The position numbers were made by a program, and so were the translations under genes. Below, piece by piece: positions 39,801 to 48,568 of a DNA stretch of 64,000 nucleotides (positions within the stretch are counted from its first letter, which is position 1; the number at the start of each line of letters is the position of its first letter). The notes below the pieces were generated by a model. That model worked only from the letters and a program-made list of their open reading frames with translations. It searched no databases and was not told where the DNA came from. Source of the DNA: Owenia fusiformis (Eukaryota; Annelida; Polychaeta; Sabellida; Oweniidae); the NCBI GenBank assembly GCA_903813345.2, contig CAIIXF020000001.1, positions 14,033,915 through 14,097,914 on the forward strand, written 5' to 3'.

Positions 39801-42800
39801 GTGGTACATGGCTTCCATATTATATAGCTACCACATACATAGATGATGAGGAATGTATGGTTTCTTGGAAAAAGAATGTATTGTACAGTACGTCAACCCT
39901 TGCCCATATAAGCTCTGTAATAAACCCATGGATTTATACATACAGGCATGCTGTCTATAGGAAACAGCTCAGAAAATATGTACGTAACATAAGGCAGATC
40001 AAATGTTTCACAACACAAGACTCATAATTGAAATATAGCTGCACTCCACAGACCAATCAAATTGCATATTTTGACATCTGTTTTTCTACGCACATAAAAA
40101 TTAAAAAGGATCTCTGATGAAGAGAGAGGCATGACTGAGCAATGTGAAATATGAGTAATCACATAACAAGAATTCTGAAAATTGCTTTGAAAGCTTCAAA
40201 AATACCTGCTAGTGCTATGTTATCATAATAATAATATAAACCCACATGTGTTAAAGTTGAATCAAACAAAAAAGAGTCAGCTTCACTAATGTCAGGCAAG
40301 GACAAATGAGGTGGATACCTGCTCTCATGTTTCTCATCTAAAGTTTTATAATGAGAAAAATAATATCTACTTATTAAAAACACCTGATCTCATTTTCAGA
40401 TAATTCATAACTATTTTCTCTGAAAACAATCAACGGGGATTGTTAATTTTCTTTTGTAAAGTAGTAACAGCCATATATGAAAGCAAAGGGTAAAGCATGA
40501 GAAAACATCATGATAATAAAGAAGGAGTGAAGAGAAGGGAGCATAAAGACTAATAATGATTCAGAATTGTTGTGTAATAAAAATTATGAAAATCATCAAA
40601 ATATCTTAATTTTAGTTATTCATTAAAGAGAGAATCAGATATAGCGAGCATCCAAGCAAAAAATTGTGTCAATTTTAGAATATTTCTGGCTTGTGTCATT
40701 CCTTTTCATGTCTATTTTCTAAATATTCACAAAGTACACACTTTATTTCAGGAAAACTCAAGATTTTTACAATAATGTATTATTTTTCTATAAGAATGGT
40801 TACCATTCTTATTATTTGGGAGAATTTAACATTGTTCACCCATTTTTGCTCTTTTTGCTCTTTTAATCCTTCATAACTTCACCAATATATAATATATGGA
40901 AGATCTTTTGGGAGATTTTGTATTTGAGATTGTAAGGAATAGATTGGTAGGTCAATTGTACATGTTGCTTGTCACCCCCATAGATCTGATTCTAACAGCA
41001 CTCATGGCATTAAGACTAAACAGTTTGTCTTCTCTTTAGACACAAATATTTCTCTCTTCTTGATTTCATTATTATTTGCCATTTGTCAGGACTTTAATAT
41101 TATTTCATAAATTCATATTTGATTTTAAAATGATTTTAAAATGTTTTTGCTATGAATATGATCGTTTTTAACTTTTCACAATCTTCCCTATAGGCCTAAT
41201 AATTTTCATATAATCTTACTCAAAATGCCTTTCAGAATCTTGCTCTAGCTGCCACAATGTATATCTAAAGATGACAAACAGGCAGAGCTCTATGTCTGTC
41301 TGTAAGATTTTACTCACCTGTATGATGCATCATCCACAATCATCAGACACTCACTGAAACAACAAATAAAATCTTTTAAATTGACCCTTTCCATATAAAT
41401 GGAAAAATAGATGGTATCATGGGTACTGGTAGGGCTAAATAACATGGCAACTTAATAGCAAGAGTCACTTAATTTCTTGATTTAACTCCATTTAATTCCA
41501 TTTGGATCAACTTAAAACACCATTGACACGCGTGATTGATATGATATTATTGAAATGTGGATTGTGATTTCACATTAAAATTGTGATCCTTATAAGAGTA
41601 AATGAACTTTTAAAGGTTTTTCAACATTGTGTCAATGGGGATTTAGCCCAACCATTTTTAGAAAACTTGAATTTGAATGAAGGTAAATAACAGTGCAAAT
41701 CAAAGTTTTTTTGATAGAAAATTACACACAGAATTCAAATATGTCATCAAATGGAAGAAATTGTTAGTCTTCAGTGGTTAAAATTGCAGATCTCCTAAAA
41801 TCTTATTAAAACGAGACTTTAACATGATTTCAAAGCTATATGAAAAAGCCTCTATTGAAAATGTGTGCTCAATTTTAATTGAATTGAATCCATCTATGTT
41901 GGCAAATATGATTCATTTAGGAGCACAACTATGTGATAATGGAGATCCTTTGGGGAGATTTTTTCAGATTACCCAGCTTAATTATTAATTGAGAGACTTC
42001 AACTTCACATCTTTACATCTTAGTTCTAACTTATCAGTCATTGCGAATGTTATAAGATGGAAATACTGATTATGATATGTACTTATGTTATACTCCAATA
42101 ACTGTAAGAAACAATATTGAAATGTGGTTTGGCTTAGGGCATGTAGGGACATTTCAGATTTCCCCTAAACGTTTGATGAACTTTCAAAGAAAGCCATTTT
42201 AAGAAAATCTGTGAATGTTTACAAAATATCAAGACTTTTTCCCCCTTCCCAAATGTAATTTATTATATTTCAGGGCATAAAATGATACACATGTGATGTA
42301 TTTGTCCCTTACTCACAGGGAGAATGTCCTCATGGCCAAGATAGGGACTCTAGTCTCTGTTGACTCAAGTTCTATCCCCACACGCTTCTTGTCAAGGAAC
42401 TTCAGCAGACCGCCTACAGCTCGCACCTTAACACAATAACTGTACTGTTATATGTGTATTTTCTGCATTTTTGTTCACAGGTTCACATACAATCAACATG
42501 TAAGATACCCAGTTACCATGCAGATCAATATTGTTAAAGGGCACAAGGGGAAAAACTGTACATTACCATGCAGATGTTGTCAAAGGGCACAAGGAAAATA
42601 ATGTGCACTTACCAAGTTACCATGTAGATGTTGTCAAGGGGCACAAGGAAAAACATGGACACTTACCATGCAGATGTTGTCAAAGGGCACAAGGAAAAAC
42701 ATGTACACTAATGCCATGCATATGTTGTCAAAGGGCACAAGGAAAAGTATGTACACTTACAAAGGTATCATGAAGATGTTGTCAAAGGCCACAAGGAAAA

Positions 42801-45800
42801 ACATGTACACTTACCATGCAGATGTTGTCAAAGGGCACAAGGAAAATAATGCACACTTACCAAGTTACCATGTAGATGTTGTCAAGGGGCACAAGGAAAA
42901 ACATGGACACTTACCATGCAGATGTTGTCAAAGGGCACAAGGAAAAGTATGTACACTTACAAAGTTACCATGTAAATGTTGTCAAGGGGCACAAGGAAAA
43001 ACATGGACACTTACCATGCAGATGATGTCAAAGGGCACAAGGAAAATAATGTGCACTTACCAAGTTACCATGTAGATGTTGTCAGAGGGCACAAGGAAAA
43101 ACATGTACACTTACCATGCAGATGTTGTCAAAGGGCACAAGGGAAGACATGTGAAGGGTTCGCTCACTCTCTGTGAAGTGGTTTGGAATACTAGGTAAGT
43201 TCATGGATAAAATTCTCCGTTTGCTAACTTCTAATGCTGAAAATAAAATACATGTCTCTTTTATGCCTTAGTCACATTTGCTCTACAGCTACAGATACAA
43301 CAGTCGCAGTTTCAAAAATTGCTGAAATACTTGTGATAACATGTATCCTTACGTTTTACAGCTTGGCAATGGCCAGAATAAAATCTGAGGTCATATATTT
43401 GCCATAAATCAAAGAATCAAGGTCTTTGTTACAATTCTAATATGAAATTTTTTTTAATTAGGTGGTCATATATTCTCCAATATAGACCAATAAATCAATT
43501 GTTCTGACATCTTCTGACATCACATATCATATTACTTAATTACTAATATATCTTAAATGTTAACAACCATGACATCTATGAAAAGAAAGTTGGAATGAAT
43601 TGACAATGAAAGAGATATAAAATCAAAGAATAAGAAAACTTACAAAAATCTAATGTTGGAAGAAGCTGCACAAAATCATCAATTTCTGGCCCTTTTCCAC
43701 CTTGAAAATGTAATATTAGATATTATATTGAATATACATGAGAGCATTAAATCACCAACATTTTCTTGAGTCAAGCGCTTAAATTCGTTTCACACATAGG
43801 AAAAAAGATTTTGTGAAATATCACTCATTTAGAATGAGGGGGGTTCACTCTAAATAATAATGCAGATGCGAGTAGGTAGTTACCAGTTTCGCCACTAGGT
43901 GGCTCGTTCGGGTCAGATAACATGGCGGGTATAGTAGAAAGTTCCCTTTAACTTAAATTACATCTGTTTTAGTGGTTCAATTTTTATATAACCCTTATGT
44001 ATCTAATAGTTATGCAAATTAAAATATGTCCAGTAAAGAAAATGTAATCTGTCCAATACAAGAAAAGATATTTCACTTTTTGTGATTTTGTAACAAAATT
44101 AAATTTTCAAAGTTGATAAACAATTTTCGAAACCATTTTTCTAAATGTACTTTTACATGTAGATTTCAAATATGACATTACTTTGACTGAATTTGAATAT
44201 TTAATGACATAAATCAAGATTATTTCTATTCGCATCTAGTCTATTTGGGTAGGTATGTGCAGCACAGGCAATTTTGGCTTAGGGCATAAACCATGGAACC
44301 TGGCCAATCTGAGAGGAAACAAACATGGAGAATTTGTCGAAGAGAGAGAGCCTTTTTAAGTCAAAAATCAGTTTTTCTCCAATAAATCGGTAAAATCAGT
44401 TGACGAGGTCAGGGACAAATCACCCAAAAAGTGCAGCTTGCAGCGAGAAGACGGACCGGTTCGGGGCAATCTGCTTGCAACGAGAAGACGGACCGGTTCG
44501 GGGCAATAGCTGATGAAATTCTTTGTCACAAAGTTTGGCATTTTTTATAAAATCAAACGCGCGTCATTGAAACTCACAAGATGTAAATAGCATGTCATTT
44601 ACATCATACCTTGATGGGGAAAAATAGATCTTATATGTTTGAAGTACTAAATAAAAGTTATCGTGAAAATGAGACAGTCGTTCTCGAGAGAAAAGAGCAT
44701 AAATGCGCATTTAGAGAGTTTTGGTCCGTTTAAAAATCTGTAAAAAATTGGGGTACTTAAAAGCATCAGGAGGCATCATATATTTCAAATTAGACACGAG
44801 GAAGTCAATATTGAGCAAGTTATGGCTATTTTAAATTCAAATAAAACCGTTAACCCGTACCGGTCCAGCTTTTGACCCGTACCGGTCAATTTTCGTTAGC
44901 TGCGTATACCAAGGGTGTAAAGGGGGTTTTTGGCGTGGCACATAGGTATTAAGAGGTATTACAGTGAAACCCCCAATATACCTCGGATGATATTGATAGT
45001 TTGAAATACTGACAACATCCTTGTGATATTCCCCATATCAAATCCTTCCAGGTAAATAACTACTTCAAATCGACACATTCAAGGCAATGGGGTATTAAAT
45101 AGTCATACATTAAATTCGATGTCATATGTGATTTGAACATGGAAACTAATCATCAGAAATGCCTTGAAGTTACAATTACAGCCATTCTATTTGAAATAGG
45201 ATACATGTTACAATCATTTTAATAAAAGAAAAAATCGGTCATTTGTAAAATCAAAGGCCTACTAGCATTTGAGACTTGATAATGCTGCCATATGTAGGTA
45301 AAATCTAGATTTCCATTTCATTTTAATGGGATTGCAGGGAAAAACTGATATTGCATTATAAAGCAAATGAAATTCTTAAGTGACTAGATAATCAGATCAG
45401 ATTGCCCATACCTAATGACTTTAGCTTAGCTAGGAGTCCCTCATCTTGTTTAGCAGTTGTAACAATACACATTGGTTTCACTTGCTCAAACACTGTCAAA
45501 TACAAAGAAAATGTACACAATATCAATCTAAATTGAAGAATTAGTATGTCAATGCAAGATCGTATTTATATTTTTGAAGTAATATTATTGAAGAGATTAT
45601 ACAACTTACCTTTGGAAATGATGTGGAAGTCCATTGTTTCAACAGTGTCCATCATCATGTAGAAGCATGTTGTATCAATATCATAGTAGGCTATTCCTAC
45701 CTTGCCTCCCTGCCATACAACACTCATGTATGTCTGTAAAAAATATTACTATTGTGAAATCAATCATGTCTTAATGGACTGAAAATGGTCGATGTTTGAA

Positions 45801-46040
45801 AACGTACATAATCCAACATCTTAGACAATACATGTACATGTATTTACATGCATTTCATTTTTGACCAATATTTGCATAATTATTCAAAAATACCTGAAAA
45901 TCATCTTCTTCATCATCATCTGACTGTAGGTTCCTCCTAGCATCAGTGGTAACATCTGCAGAGGTGATGTCCTCTGATTCACTTCTTAGCTGTACTCCCT
46001 CCATCCTCCCTCCACTGACGCTACTGCTAAAATCTGCCAT
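12806..46040 (-). CDS. MSH5: MutS protein homolog 5 (MSH5)
   Basis: With MSH4 forms MutS-gamma, which stabilises meiotic recombination intermediates for crossing-over. Coding exons: 45894-46040, 45610-45733, 45412-45492, 43644-43700, 43115-43236, 42317-42426, 41318-41353, 30721-30852, 29021-29159, 28062-28124, 27217-27345, 26304-26376, 22549-22658, 22169-22249, [one short exon not found], 20163-20204, 17635-17731, 16937-17026, 16365-16491, 15751-15900, 15299-15373, 14752-14895, 13675-13812, 13263-13336, 12806-12905. Phases join throughout except across the gap. Landmarks: [47 protein letters not shown], Walker [23 protein letters not shown], Walker [23 protein letters not shown]. Length is about 825 residues; human is 834. 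The missing exon (about 13-16 codons before ELDLLLGD) must lie in 20205-22168. A GTAG acceptor precedes the start ATG, implying a 5' UTR exon. The 10.5-kb intron between 30853 and 41317 contains two GPCR genes. Confidence 0.95.
16023..16222. mobile_element. MITE with GGCCCGTAGCC ends, copy 2 (MSH5 intron)
   Basis: Begins GGCCCGTAGCCAGC and shares CCAAAAATGGCCAAAATCAC and AAAAACTGCATGATTTTGAA with the copy at 9693-9852. The right end is a degraded CTGTCTACAGGTCTG. Confidence 0.7.
16737..16915. repeat. Short diverged repeats of ACTGAAAAATATACTGA
   Basis: TACTGAAAAAT-type words recur about every 30-50 bp, and TTTTTAAGGACATTTTTAAG appears twice. It lies in the MSH5 intron next to exon 16937-17026. 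No function is seen. Confidence 0.6.
17833..20131. mobile_element. 2.3-kb TIR element (CAGGGTGATCA, TA target) carrying a satellite
   Basis: The left end (CAGGGTGATCATTAAATGAG, then ATCAAAAGTACTCTAAT and AACATTAATGAATCTGGCTC) returns in reverse complement at about 20045-20131. The TIRs are about 72 bp and flanked by TA on both sides, as in Tc1/mariner-type elements. Inside lie a 164-bp tandem array and, at 19690-19760, a run of GACGGACAGACA units. No transposase is recognisable. It sits in the MSH5 intron between exons 17635-17731 and 20163-20204. Confidence 0.85.
18020..19250. repeat. Tandem array, about 164-bp unit, seven to eight copies
   Basis: Each unit contains GAAAATTTGAAATTGATC, CCAAACGGTTCACCTG, GTAGACAAGACTTTACAGAC and AAAATCCAAAATGGCTGCC. 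Equivalent bases occur at about 18170, 18334, 18498, 18661, 18975 and 19136, with a shortened unit near 18819. It is confined to the interior of the 17833-20131 element. The open frames here are repeat artefacts. Confidence 0.93.
20838..21061 (-). mobile_element. tRNA-derived SINE, copy 1
   Basis: On the minus strand the head reads GCCTTTATAGCCCAGTCTGT and continues GGAGC (A-box-like TAGCCCAGTCTG), then GGTTCGATTCCCAC (B box). A tail containing TAGCACACTTTCTTTCAATT follows. The same tail and B box are at 31569-31731 on the plus strand. An internal pol III promoter plus dispersed copies is the SINE pattern. Confidence 0.8.
22697..22806 (+). mobile_element. Short hairpin-ended repeat, copy 2
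   Basis: AAGGCATTAACATACAAAAT at the left and CAATATGTCACCACTTGTGG then TGTGACATA at the right match the copy at 883-1001. It lies in an MSH5 intron, 39 bp upstream of the exon ending at 22658. Confidence 0.7.
23113..25592. mobile_element. 2.5-kb long inverted-repeat element with a central ACGA-rich satellite
   Basis: The left end (CGGTAGTATCCAAAGCCCCG, then ATGATTTCAAAGTCGCGAGC) is repeated in reverse complement at 25528-25592. A second nested inverted pair, CCCCGCTGAAAACATGAGGA (about 23540-23590) and its complement (about 25130-25190), lies further in. The centre is the 24080-24845 simple-repeat block. No transposase frame is seen. The whole lies in one MSH5 intron. Confidence 0.75.
24080..24845. 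repeat. Degenerate GAACGAACGNACG low-complexity array
   Basis: About 770 bp of irregular 4-bp periodicity (ACGA/ACGC/GACG), for example CGAACGCACGAACGAACGG and GGTCGGACGAACGCACG. Long frames of R-T-N-E or V-R-S-F repeats appear on both strands in several phases, as expected from 4-bp periodicity rather than a gene. Confidence 0.93.
28592..28777. mobile_element. Short MITE, ACTGTAAAACCTGT ends
   Basis: TACTGTAAAACCTGT at the left and ACAGGTTTTTCTGTA at the right form terminal inverted repeats. Interior words (AGTGAACAC, GTGTTCA) also mirror. No ORF. It lies in an MSH5 intron. Confidence 0.6.
29533..30420 (+). mobile_element. Hairpin-ended repeat, copy 3, expanded by an internal tandem array
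   Basis: The ends match copies 1 and 2 (GGCATTAACAT...TGTCACCAC and GGTGGTGACATA). The interior, about 29595-30290, holds roughly six diverged units containing GAACTTGTAGATGATTTTG, GGTCAATTTGAAGCAAG and TTTTTGACCTTGA. A CCAATCACCAACCG microrepeat sits near 30302-30345. A similar array without these ends occurs at about 62990-63310. Confidence 0.8.
31569..31731 (+). mobile_element. tRNA-derived SINE, copy 2 (5' deleted)
   Basis: Carries GGTTCGATTCCCAC and the tail TAGCACACTTTCTTTCAATT found at 20838-21061. The leader CCTTGATAGCAAGTTGCTAC is also shared. The A-box half of the tRNA head is missing. Confidence 0.75.
31961..32386. mobile_element. MITE with CAGATGCGAGTAG ends, copy 1
   Basis: Starts CAGATGCGAGTAGA and ends CTACTCGCATCTG, terminal inverted repeats of 13 bp. 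The interior is about 75-85% alike by eye to 43863-44237 in reverse orientation. A truncated third copy is at 48388-48568. No ORF. Confidence 0.85.
32451..32648. mobile_element. Short MITE, CAGGCCTGTCAAC ends
   Basis: CAGGCCTGTCAACTTG at the left and AGTTGACAGGCCTG at the right are inverted. The interior has tandem TTGAACACCTTGGT-like words. No ORF. Confidence 0.65.
33140..34248. other. MSH5 intron segment upstream of GPCR 1
   Basis: Contains diverged repeats of ATGGCNGCC/CAAAATGGC type. An uncharacterised 113-codon plus-strand frame at 33784-34125 has one hydrophobic segment (about residues 17-44) and a basic C-terminus. It matches no family I know, and I cannot tell whether it is real. Confidence 0.3.
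34463..35530 (+). CDS. Class A (rhodopsin-like) GPCR 1, intronless, nested in MSH5 intron
   Basis: 355-residue seven-transmembrane receptor. Visible hallmarks: [10 protein letters not shown] (TM1 Asn), MNLTIADLF (TM2 Asp), Cys in QRALCF with Cys in LGCHL (TM3-ECL2 disulfide), ISLERF in the DRY position, TWVPYY in the CWxP position, NPWIYTYRH in the NPxxY position, then a short amphipathic helix and Cys-Cys near the end (KCCTTQDS). The N-terminus has NST and NNTNIT glycosylation sequons and no signal peptide. ERF for DRY and TWVP for CWLP are variants. Ligand unknown. A near-identical paralog follows at 38930-40027, and both run antisense to MSH5. Confidence 0.92.
   Translation: MNSASASNCVNSTIITYMDMCNNTNITGDKEEEIKCLGVAPIHPSVLIIYIIVNIVFHLTATFSNGLFLLVMCKKKMKLSPTGILVMNLTIADLFNGLILVPMMMYTRYFVPLYDQWGILYDKEETQRALCFVPLLLGTITYVVSFTLLAAISLERFVGMMLYKSLDKKRAKIKAIFGGIIIWIYVSVLLIALFPKSFKYEQNLGCHLTLSVSSSLRDILKPHLVIPLILCIIFYTAIFFTIKKHRRTVNIETHNNPVNNMTHIHEARWVMTIFLVIVVFCGTWVPYYIATAYIDHEECMVSWKKNVLYSTSTLAHISSVINPWIYTYRHAVYRKQVRKYVQKIRQFKCCTTQDS
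35955..36001. other. Perfect 20-bp-arm hairpin downstream of GPCR 1
   Basis: TAACATTATGCATGGGCTTT is followed after a 7-nt loop by its exact reverse complement. It could be a terminator-like RNA hairpin, a small foldback remnant or a miRNA-like stem, though the arms are short for a miRNA precursor. Confidence 0.6.
36391..36713 (+). repeat. Direct duplication of a 100-bp block
   Basis: The block starting AGCTGTCTAAGATAGCATGG and ending GGAATACATTATTTTTTGTT occurs at 36391-36492 and again at 36608-36713. The second copy has a small TAATAACTAATAA expansion. Confidence 0.85.
36800..38000 (+). pseudogene. Non-LTR retrotransposon reverse transcriptase, interrupted
   Basis: The frame from about 36812 reads [20 protein letters not shown], then [20 protein letters not shown], then [20 protein letters not shown]. 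These are reverse transcriptase blocks with the first catalytic Asp in FIDFHKAFD. It is broken at 37116 by a DNA transposon. RT sequence resumes after 37913 with [20 protein letters not shown], containing the YxDD catalytic box as YVDD. Both halves are plus strand. 5' and 3' regions are missing. Jockey/CR1-type LINE is likely, clade unassigned. Confidence 0.88.
37116..37913. mobile_element. 0.8-kb TIR DNA transposon inserted in the LINE
   Basis: Left end TTAGAGAATTTTCATTATAA, then GTTGTTTCAAAAACTTATAC. The right end is an imperfect inverse (TATAAGTTTTTAAAAAACTT, then ATAACAAAAATTCTCTAA). Internal sequence at 37170-37260 matches the CXC-bearing fragment near 7270-7400 in reverse complement. 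No transposase is seen, so it is non-autonomous. It is younger than the LINE it splits. Confidence 0.8.
38930..40027 (+). CDS. Class A GPCR 2, tandem paralog, intronless, nested in MSH5 intron
   Basis: 365 residues. Aligns with the receptor at 34463-35530 over its whole length, with only scattered substitutions. The predicted start gives ten extra N-terminal residues ([10 protein letters not shown]...); an internal Met further in would give a length closer to GPCR 1. Same hallmarks: [31 protein letters not shown] (closer to canonical CWLP), NPWIYTYRH. Differences cluster in the N-terminus, TM2-TM3 and the tail. Upstream 200 bp (ATTCAAAGAT/GTTCAAAGATT... TATATTAT..GAAAAGC) is also related, so the duplication unit included 5' flank. 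Confidence 0.92.
   Translation: MKNTDMKGAPTDVIWNTSICVNSTITNMNLCNNTNITGDKEDEIKCLGVAPIHPSVLIIYIIVNIVLHITTTFSNGLFLLVMCKKKMKLSPTGILVMNLTIADLFTGLIPLPIMMYIRYFVPLYDQWGILHDKEETQRALCFVSLLLGIITYVVSFCLLAAISLERFVGMMLYKSLDKKRAKIKAIFGGIIIWIYVSVLLIALFPKSFKYQQNLGCHLSLSLSPSLREILKSHLVIPLILCVIFYTAIFFTIKKHRRTVNIETHNNPVNNMTHIHEARWVMTIFLVIVVFCGTWLPYYIATTYIDDEECMVSWKKNVLYSTSTLAHISSVINPWIYTYRHAVYRKQLRKYVRNIRQIKCFTTQDS
40631..40993 (-). mobile_element. MITE with AGAATCAGAT ends, copy 2
   Basis: AGAATCAGATATA at the left and ATAGATCTGATTCT at the right are inverted repeats. The interior matches 54505-54872 in reverse complement, including a palindromic AAGAATGGTTACCATTCTTA. Confidence 0.85.
42527..43114 (-). repeat. 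Minisatellite of MSH5 exon-end plus 5' splice-site units
   Basis: About 12 tandem units of 46-55 bp directly follow the MSH5 exon 43115-43236 in transcript direction. On the minus strand each unit reads CCTTGTGCCCTTTGACAACA, TCTGCATG, then gtaagtgtacat or gtaacttggtaagtg. The first 28 nt equal the last 28 nt of the exon (..VPFDNICM), and the rest equals the start of the intron with its donor. Units fill most of a 688-nt intron. In the units checked, use of a downstream donor would soon meet an in-frame TGA (CTTTGA/CTCTGA). Confidence 0.92.
43863..44237. mobile_element. MITE with CAGATGCGAGTAG ends, copy 2
   Basis: CAGATGCGAGTAGG at the left and TTCTATTCGCATCT at the right. The interior, including TTACCAGTTTCGCCACTAGG, matches the copies at 31961-32386 (opposite orientation) and 48388. 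Confidence 0.85.
44270..45030. other. MSH5 intron segment with a short direct repeat
   Basis: GAGAAGACGGACCGGTTCGG is repeated about 40 bp apart (about 44445 and 44478), and CCCGTACCGGTC appears twice near 44858-44888. No coding exon is seen. It may be a degraded mobile element. Confidence 0.4.
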
Positions 46041-47088
46041 ACCTACATTGAATAAAAAATGTTTTATTTGAAAAGGTGACTGGGAGGACAGCATATTTCT
46101 GGTTTTATGGAGATCTACACCAACTTATCTCTATCTAGGCTTAGCTTCGATTTCATCATGACTGATGTACAAAAAGAGCTATTGTGAATTAAACTTCAAT
46201 AATTTTAGATGTATATGCACATGAGGCCCCCTGGCCAAAAATTATTTCAAAATCATGCAGTTTTCACCATTTTGAGCACTTCTCAAGTGATTTTAGCCAT
46301 ATTTGTGCCAAAATTGTCAAATGTGAACCCCCCCCCCCCCCTGTAAGTGATAAAGGAATTGACAAAATTTTTAAAATTACCTCCTCTTCAAGTTCCAATC
46401 CTTTTTATAGATTATATTGACAGATTTTTTATCACTGAATATGGTATTACTTGTTGAGGACCACACAACATTACCGTTTATCATTTATTTGAGATTTAAG
46501 CAGGGGTCCATTTTTAAAGAAATAATCGTTTTAAAAGTTTTCTTGTGAATATAGATGATGAATAAGTACAAAAAGTATGAATTATTATACATTAAGAGTG
46601 TAATGTAAAATTTCAACTGAAAGATTTAGATCAAATGGAATCCAAGTTCACAGTGGGGGGTATAACTCATCAAACACTGTATGATTTTTTAAAGCTTATT
46701 GTTCCAGCTTAATGTTTTTAATTTGCTTTTGTTAGTTAAGATTATATCATTGACCATTTATGAATTTTCGAGCACGGTACAAGGTTGCAAAACTTCATTT
46801 ATGAACAATTTCAGCAGGTCTATTTTACGAAAATTAAGAATTTTTCTGGATAGTTCTTTGATGAAAAGCTAGTACATTATTACGATTAAATTATATCATT
46901 AAGGTGTATAAATCATGAAAACAGGTTTCATCCTGATGTCTACAACCTAATCCGTATAATGCCATGTCACAAATGGGGATGGGGGTGGGGGACATTGACC
47001 TCCACTTGGAGATCTTTATTACTAAATGATTTCAATATTACAATAATGTCGGTATCATAATAAACAGGCACTAAATAAGTGTAGACTA
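46041..47088. other. Region upstream of the MSH5 start
   Basis: A 5' UTR acceptor (TTCAATGTAG) lies just before the MSH5 ATG, so a promoter exon should be further right, but none is identifiable. 46223-46345 is a reversed partial copy of the GGCCCGTAGCC MITE, including a 14-15-base C run at about 46327. Confidence 0.45.
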
Positions 47089-48098
47089 CGAGGGGTGATC
47101 AGGAATATCTGGACCGTTGGCTCTATTTTTGCCATTTGTTATCCTTTCTGAGTGATTTTTTTACATAATATTACCCAAATATATAGGCTCACACCATGAA
47201 GATTTCACTGCTCTATGAAATCATTATCCTTTTATCTTTGTTAACATGGTAACTGGTGACGCGACAAGGTGGAGCTCAGAAAAAATACCAAATTTGAAAA
47301 ATCAACAGTAGTTTTATATGATGTTTGGACACTGTATTCATTGCTGAATATGTTACATACTGTAATAGGTTGTATTATATTATTAAGTATTCATTAATGT
47401 TCATAGTAACTGCCATTATTTCCATTAATTCTAATCATTTAAAGTAGTTACCAGCATTTTGTATGCAATTGTTATGCCTTTTCACTCAGTCCTGAAAGAC
47501 GCGATACAGACCGTCTTTGCCTAAAAAATGTGATTGTATCCATCGGTTTTGGCCTTGTACCACACGCACCGTATTCCCCAGAATTAGCTGGGTGTGATTT
47601 CTATTTTTCCCAACAGTGAAGAACAAATTATGAGGTATCCACTTTGAGGACAGTAATGAGATCATTCAGGAATTCACGCACCAATGTTACAAAGTAGGCA
47701 AAGACGGTCTGTGTCACGTCTTCAGGACTGAGTGAAAAGGCATAACAAATGCTTACAAAATGCTGGTTACTCCTTTAAAGAATTAGAATTGATGGAAGAA
47801 TAATGACAGTTACTATGAACATTAATGAATAAACTTAATGAAATAATACAACCTATTACATATACAGTACACTGTATGTCACATATTCAGCAATGAATAC
47901 AGTGTCCAAACATAATATAAAATTACTGTTGTTTTTACCATGGTAACAAAAATAATAGAATAATGATGACATAGAACAATGAATTCGTCATGGTGTTATC
48001 CTATATATTTTGGTTATATCATGTGAAAAAATCAGAAAGAAAGGATAACAAATGGCAAAAATAGAGCAAACGGTCCAGAAATTCCTGATCACCCCTCG
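47089..48098. mobile_element. 1-kb palindromic mariner-type element with transposase remnant
   Basis: The ends CGAGGGGTGATCAGGAAT and ATTCCTGATCACCCCTCG are flanked by TA on both sides. Almost the whole element folds back: arms about 47089-47525 and 47694-48098. The loop encodes, at 47560-47610 on the plus strand, PHAPYSPELAGCDFYFS. This closely resembles the conserved mariner transposase segment around its last catalytic Asp. It is a dead element that probably arose by inverted duplication. Confidence 0.88.
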
Positions 48099-48387
48099 TA
48101 TTATAAAACGTTGACAACAAGAAGATTTATACAATTTAAACTGCAAAATGAGATAACAATAGACTCTAAAATCACAATGATCGGTATAGCTAATCAAATG
48201 TTTACTTTTTAAGCTTAGTATAATATCCTAACAGTTTAAATTGGTTTAAAAGTTATAATTGAATCATTTGCAGTTTCTGAATTTTTCGAATATCTTAAAA
48301 TGGTTCAGATTTTCATTTATTGAAGATTTAATTCAAGTCTAATTCAAAAAATGAATATTTTTGTGGATAGTTCTCAGATCAATAACG

Positions 48388-48568
48388 CAGATGCGAGTAG
48401 GTAGTTACCAGATTCACCACCAGGTGGCTCGTTCGGGTCAGATAGCATGGCGGGTATAGTAGGAAGTTCCCTTTAACTTAAATTACATCTATTTGCGTGG
48501 TTCAATTTTCATATAATCCTTATGTATCTAATAGTTATGCAAATTAAAATGTGTCCAGTAAAAGAAAA
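48388..48568. mobile_element. MITE with CAGATGCGAGTAG end, truncated copy 3
   Basis: Shares CAGATGCGAGTAGGTAGTTA onward through GCAAATTAAAATGTGTCCAG with the copy at 43863, then the similarity stops. Confidence 0.75.

Noticed and set aside
42527-43140. Possible CRISPR-like array
   Set aside because: The units are contiguous with no unique spacers, and the genome is eukaryotic. It is a minisatellite.
42531-43176. Frames of 66-135 codons with CCQRAQGK repeats
   Set aside because: They read the splice-site minisatellite on the strand opposite MSH5.
46327-46341. Run of 14-15 C as a possible G-quadruplex or regulatory tract
   Set aside because: It is an expanded homopolymer inside a MITE copy. 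One run alone does not support a specific function.
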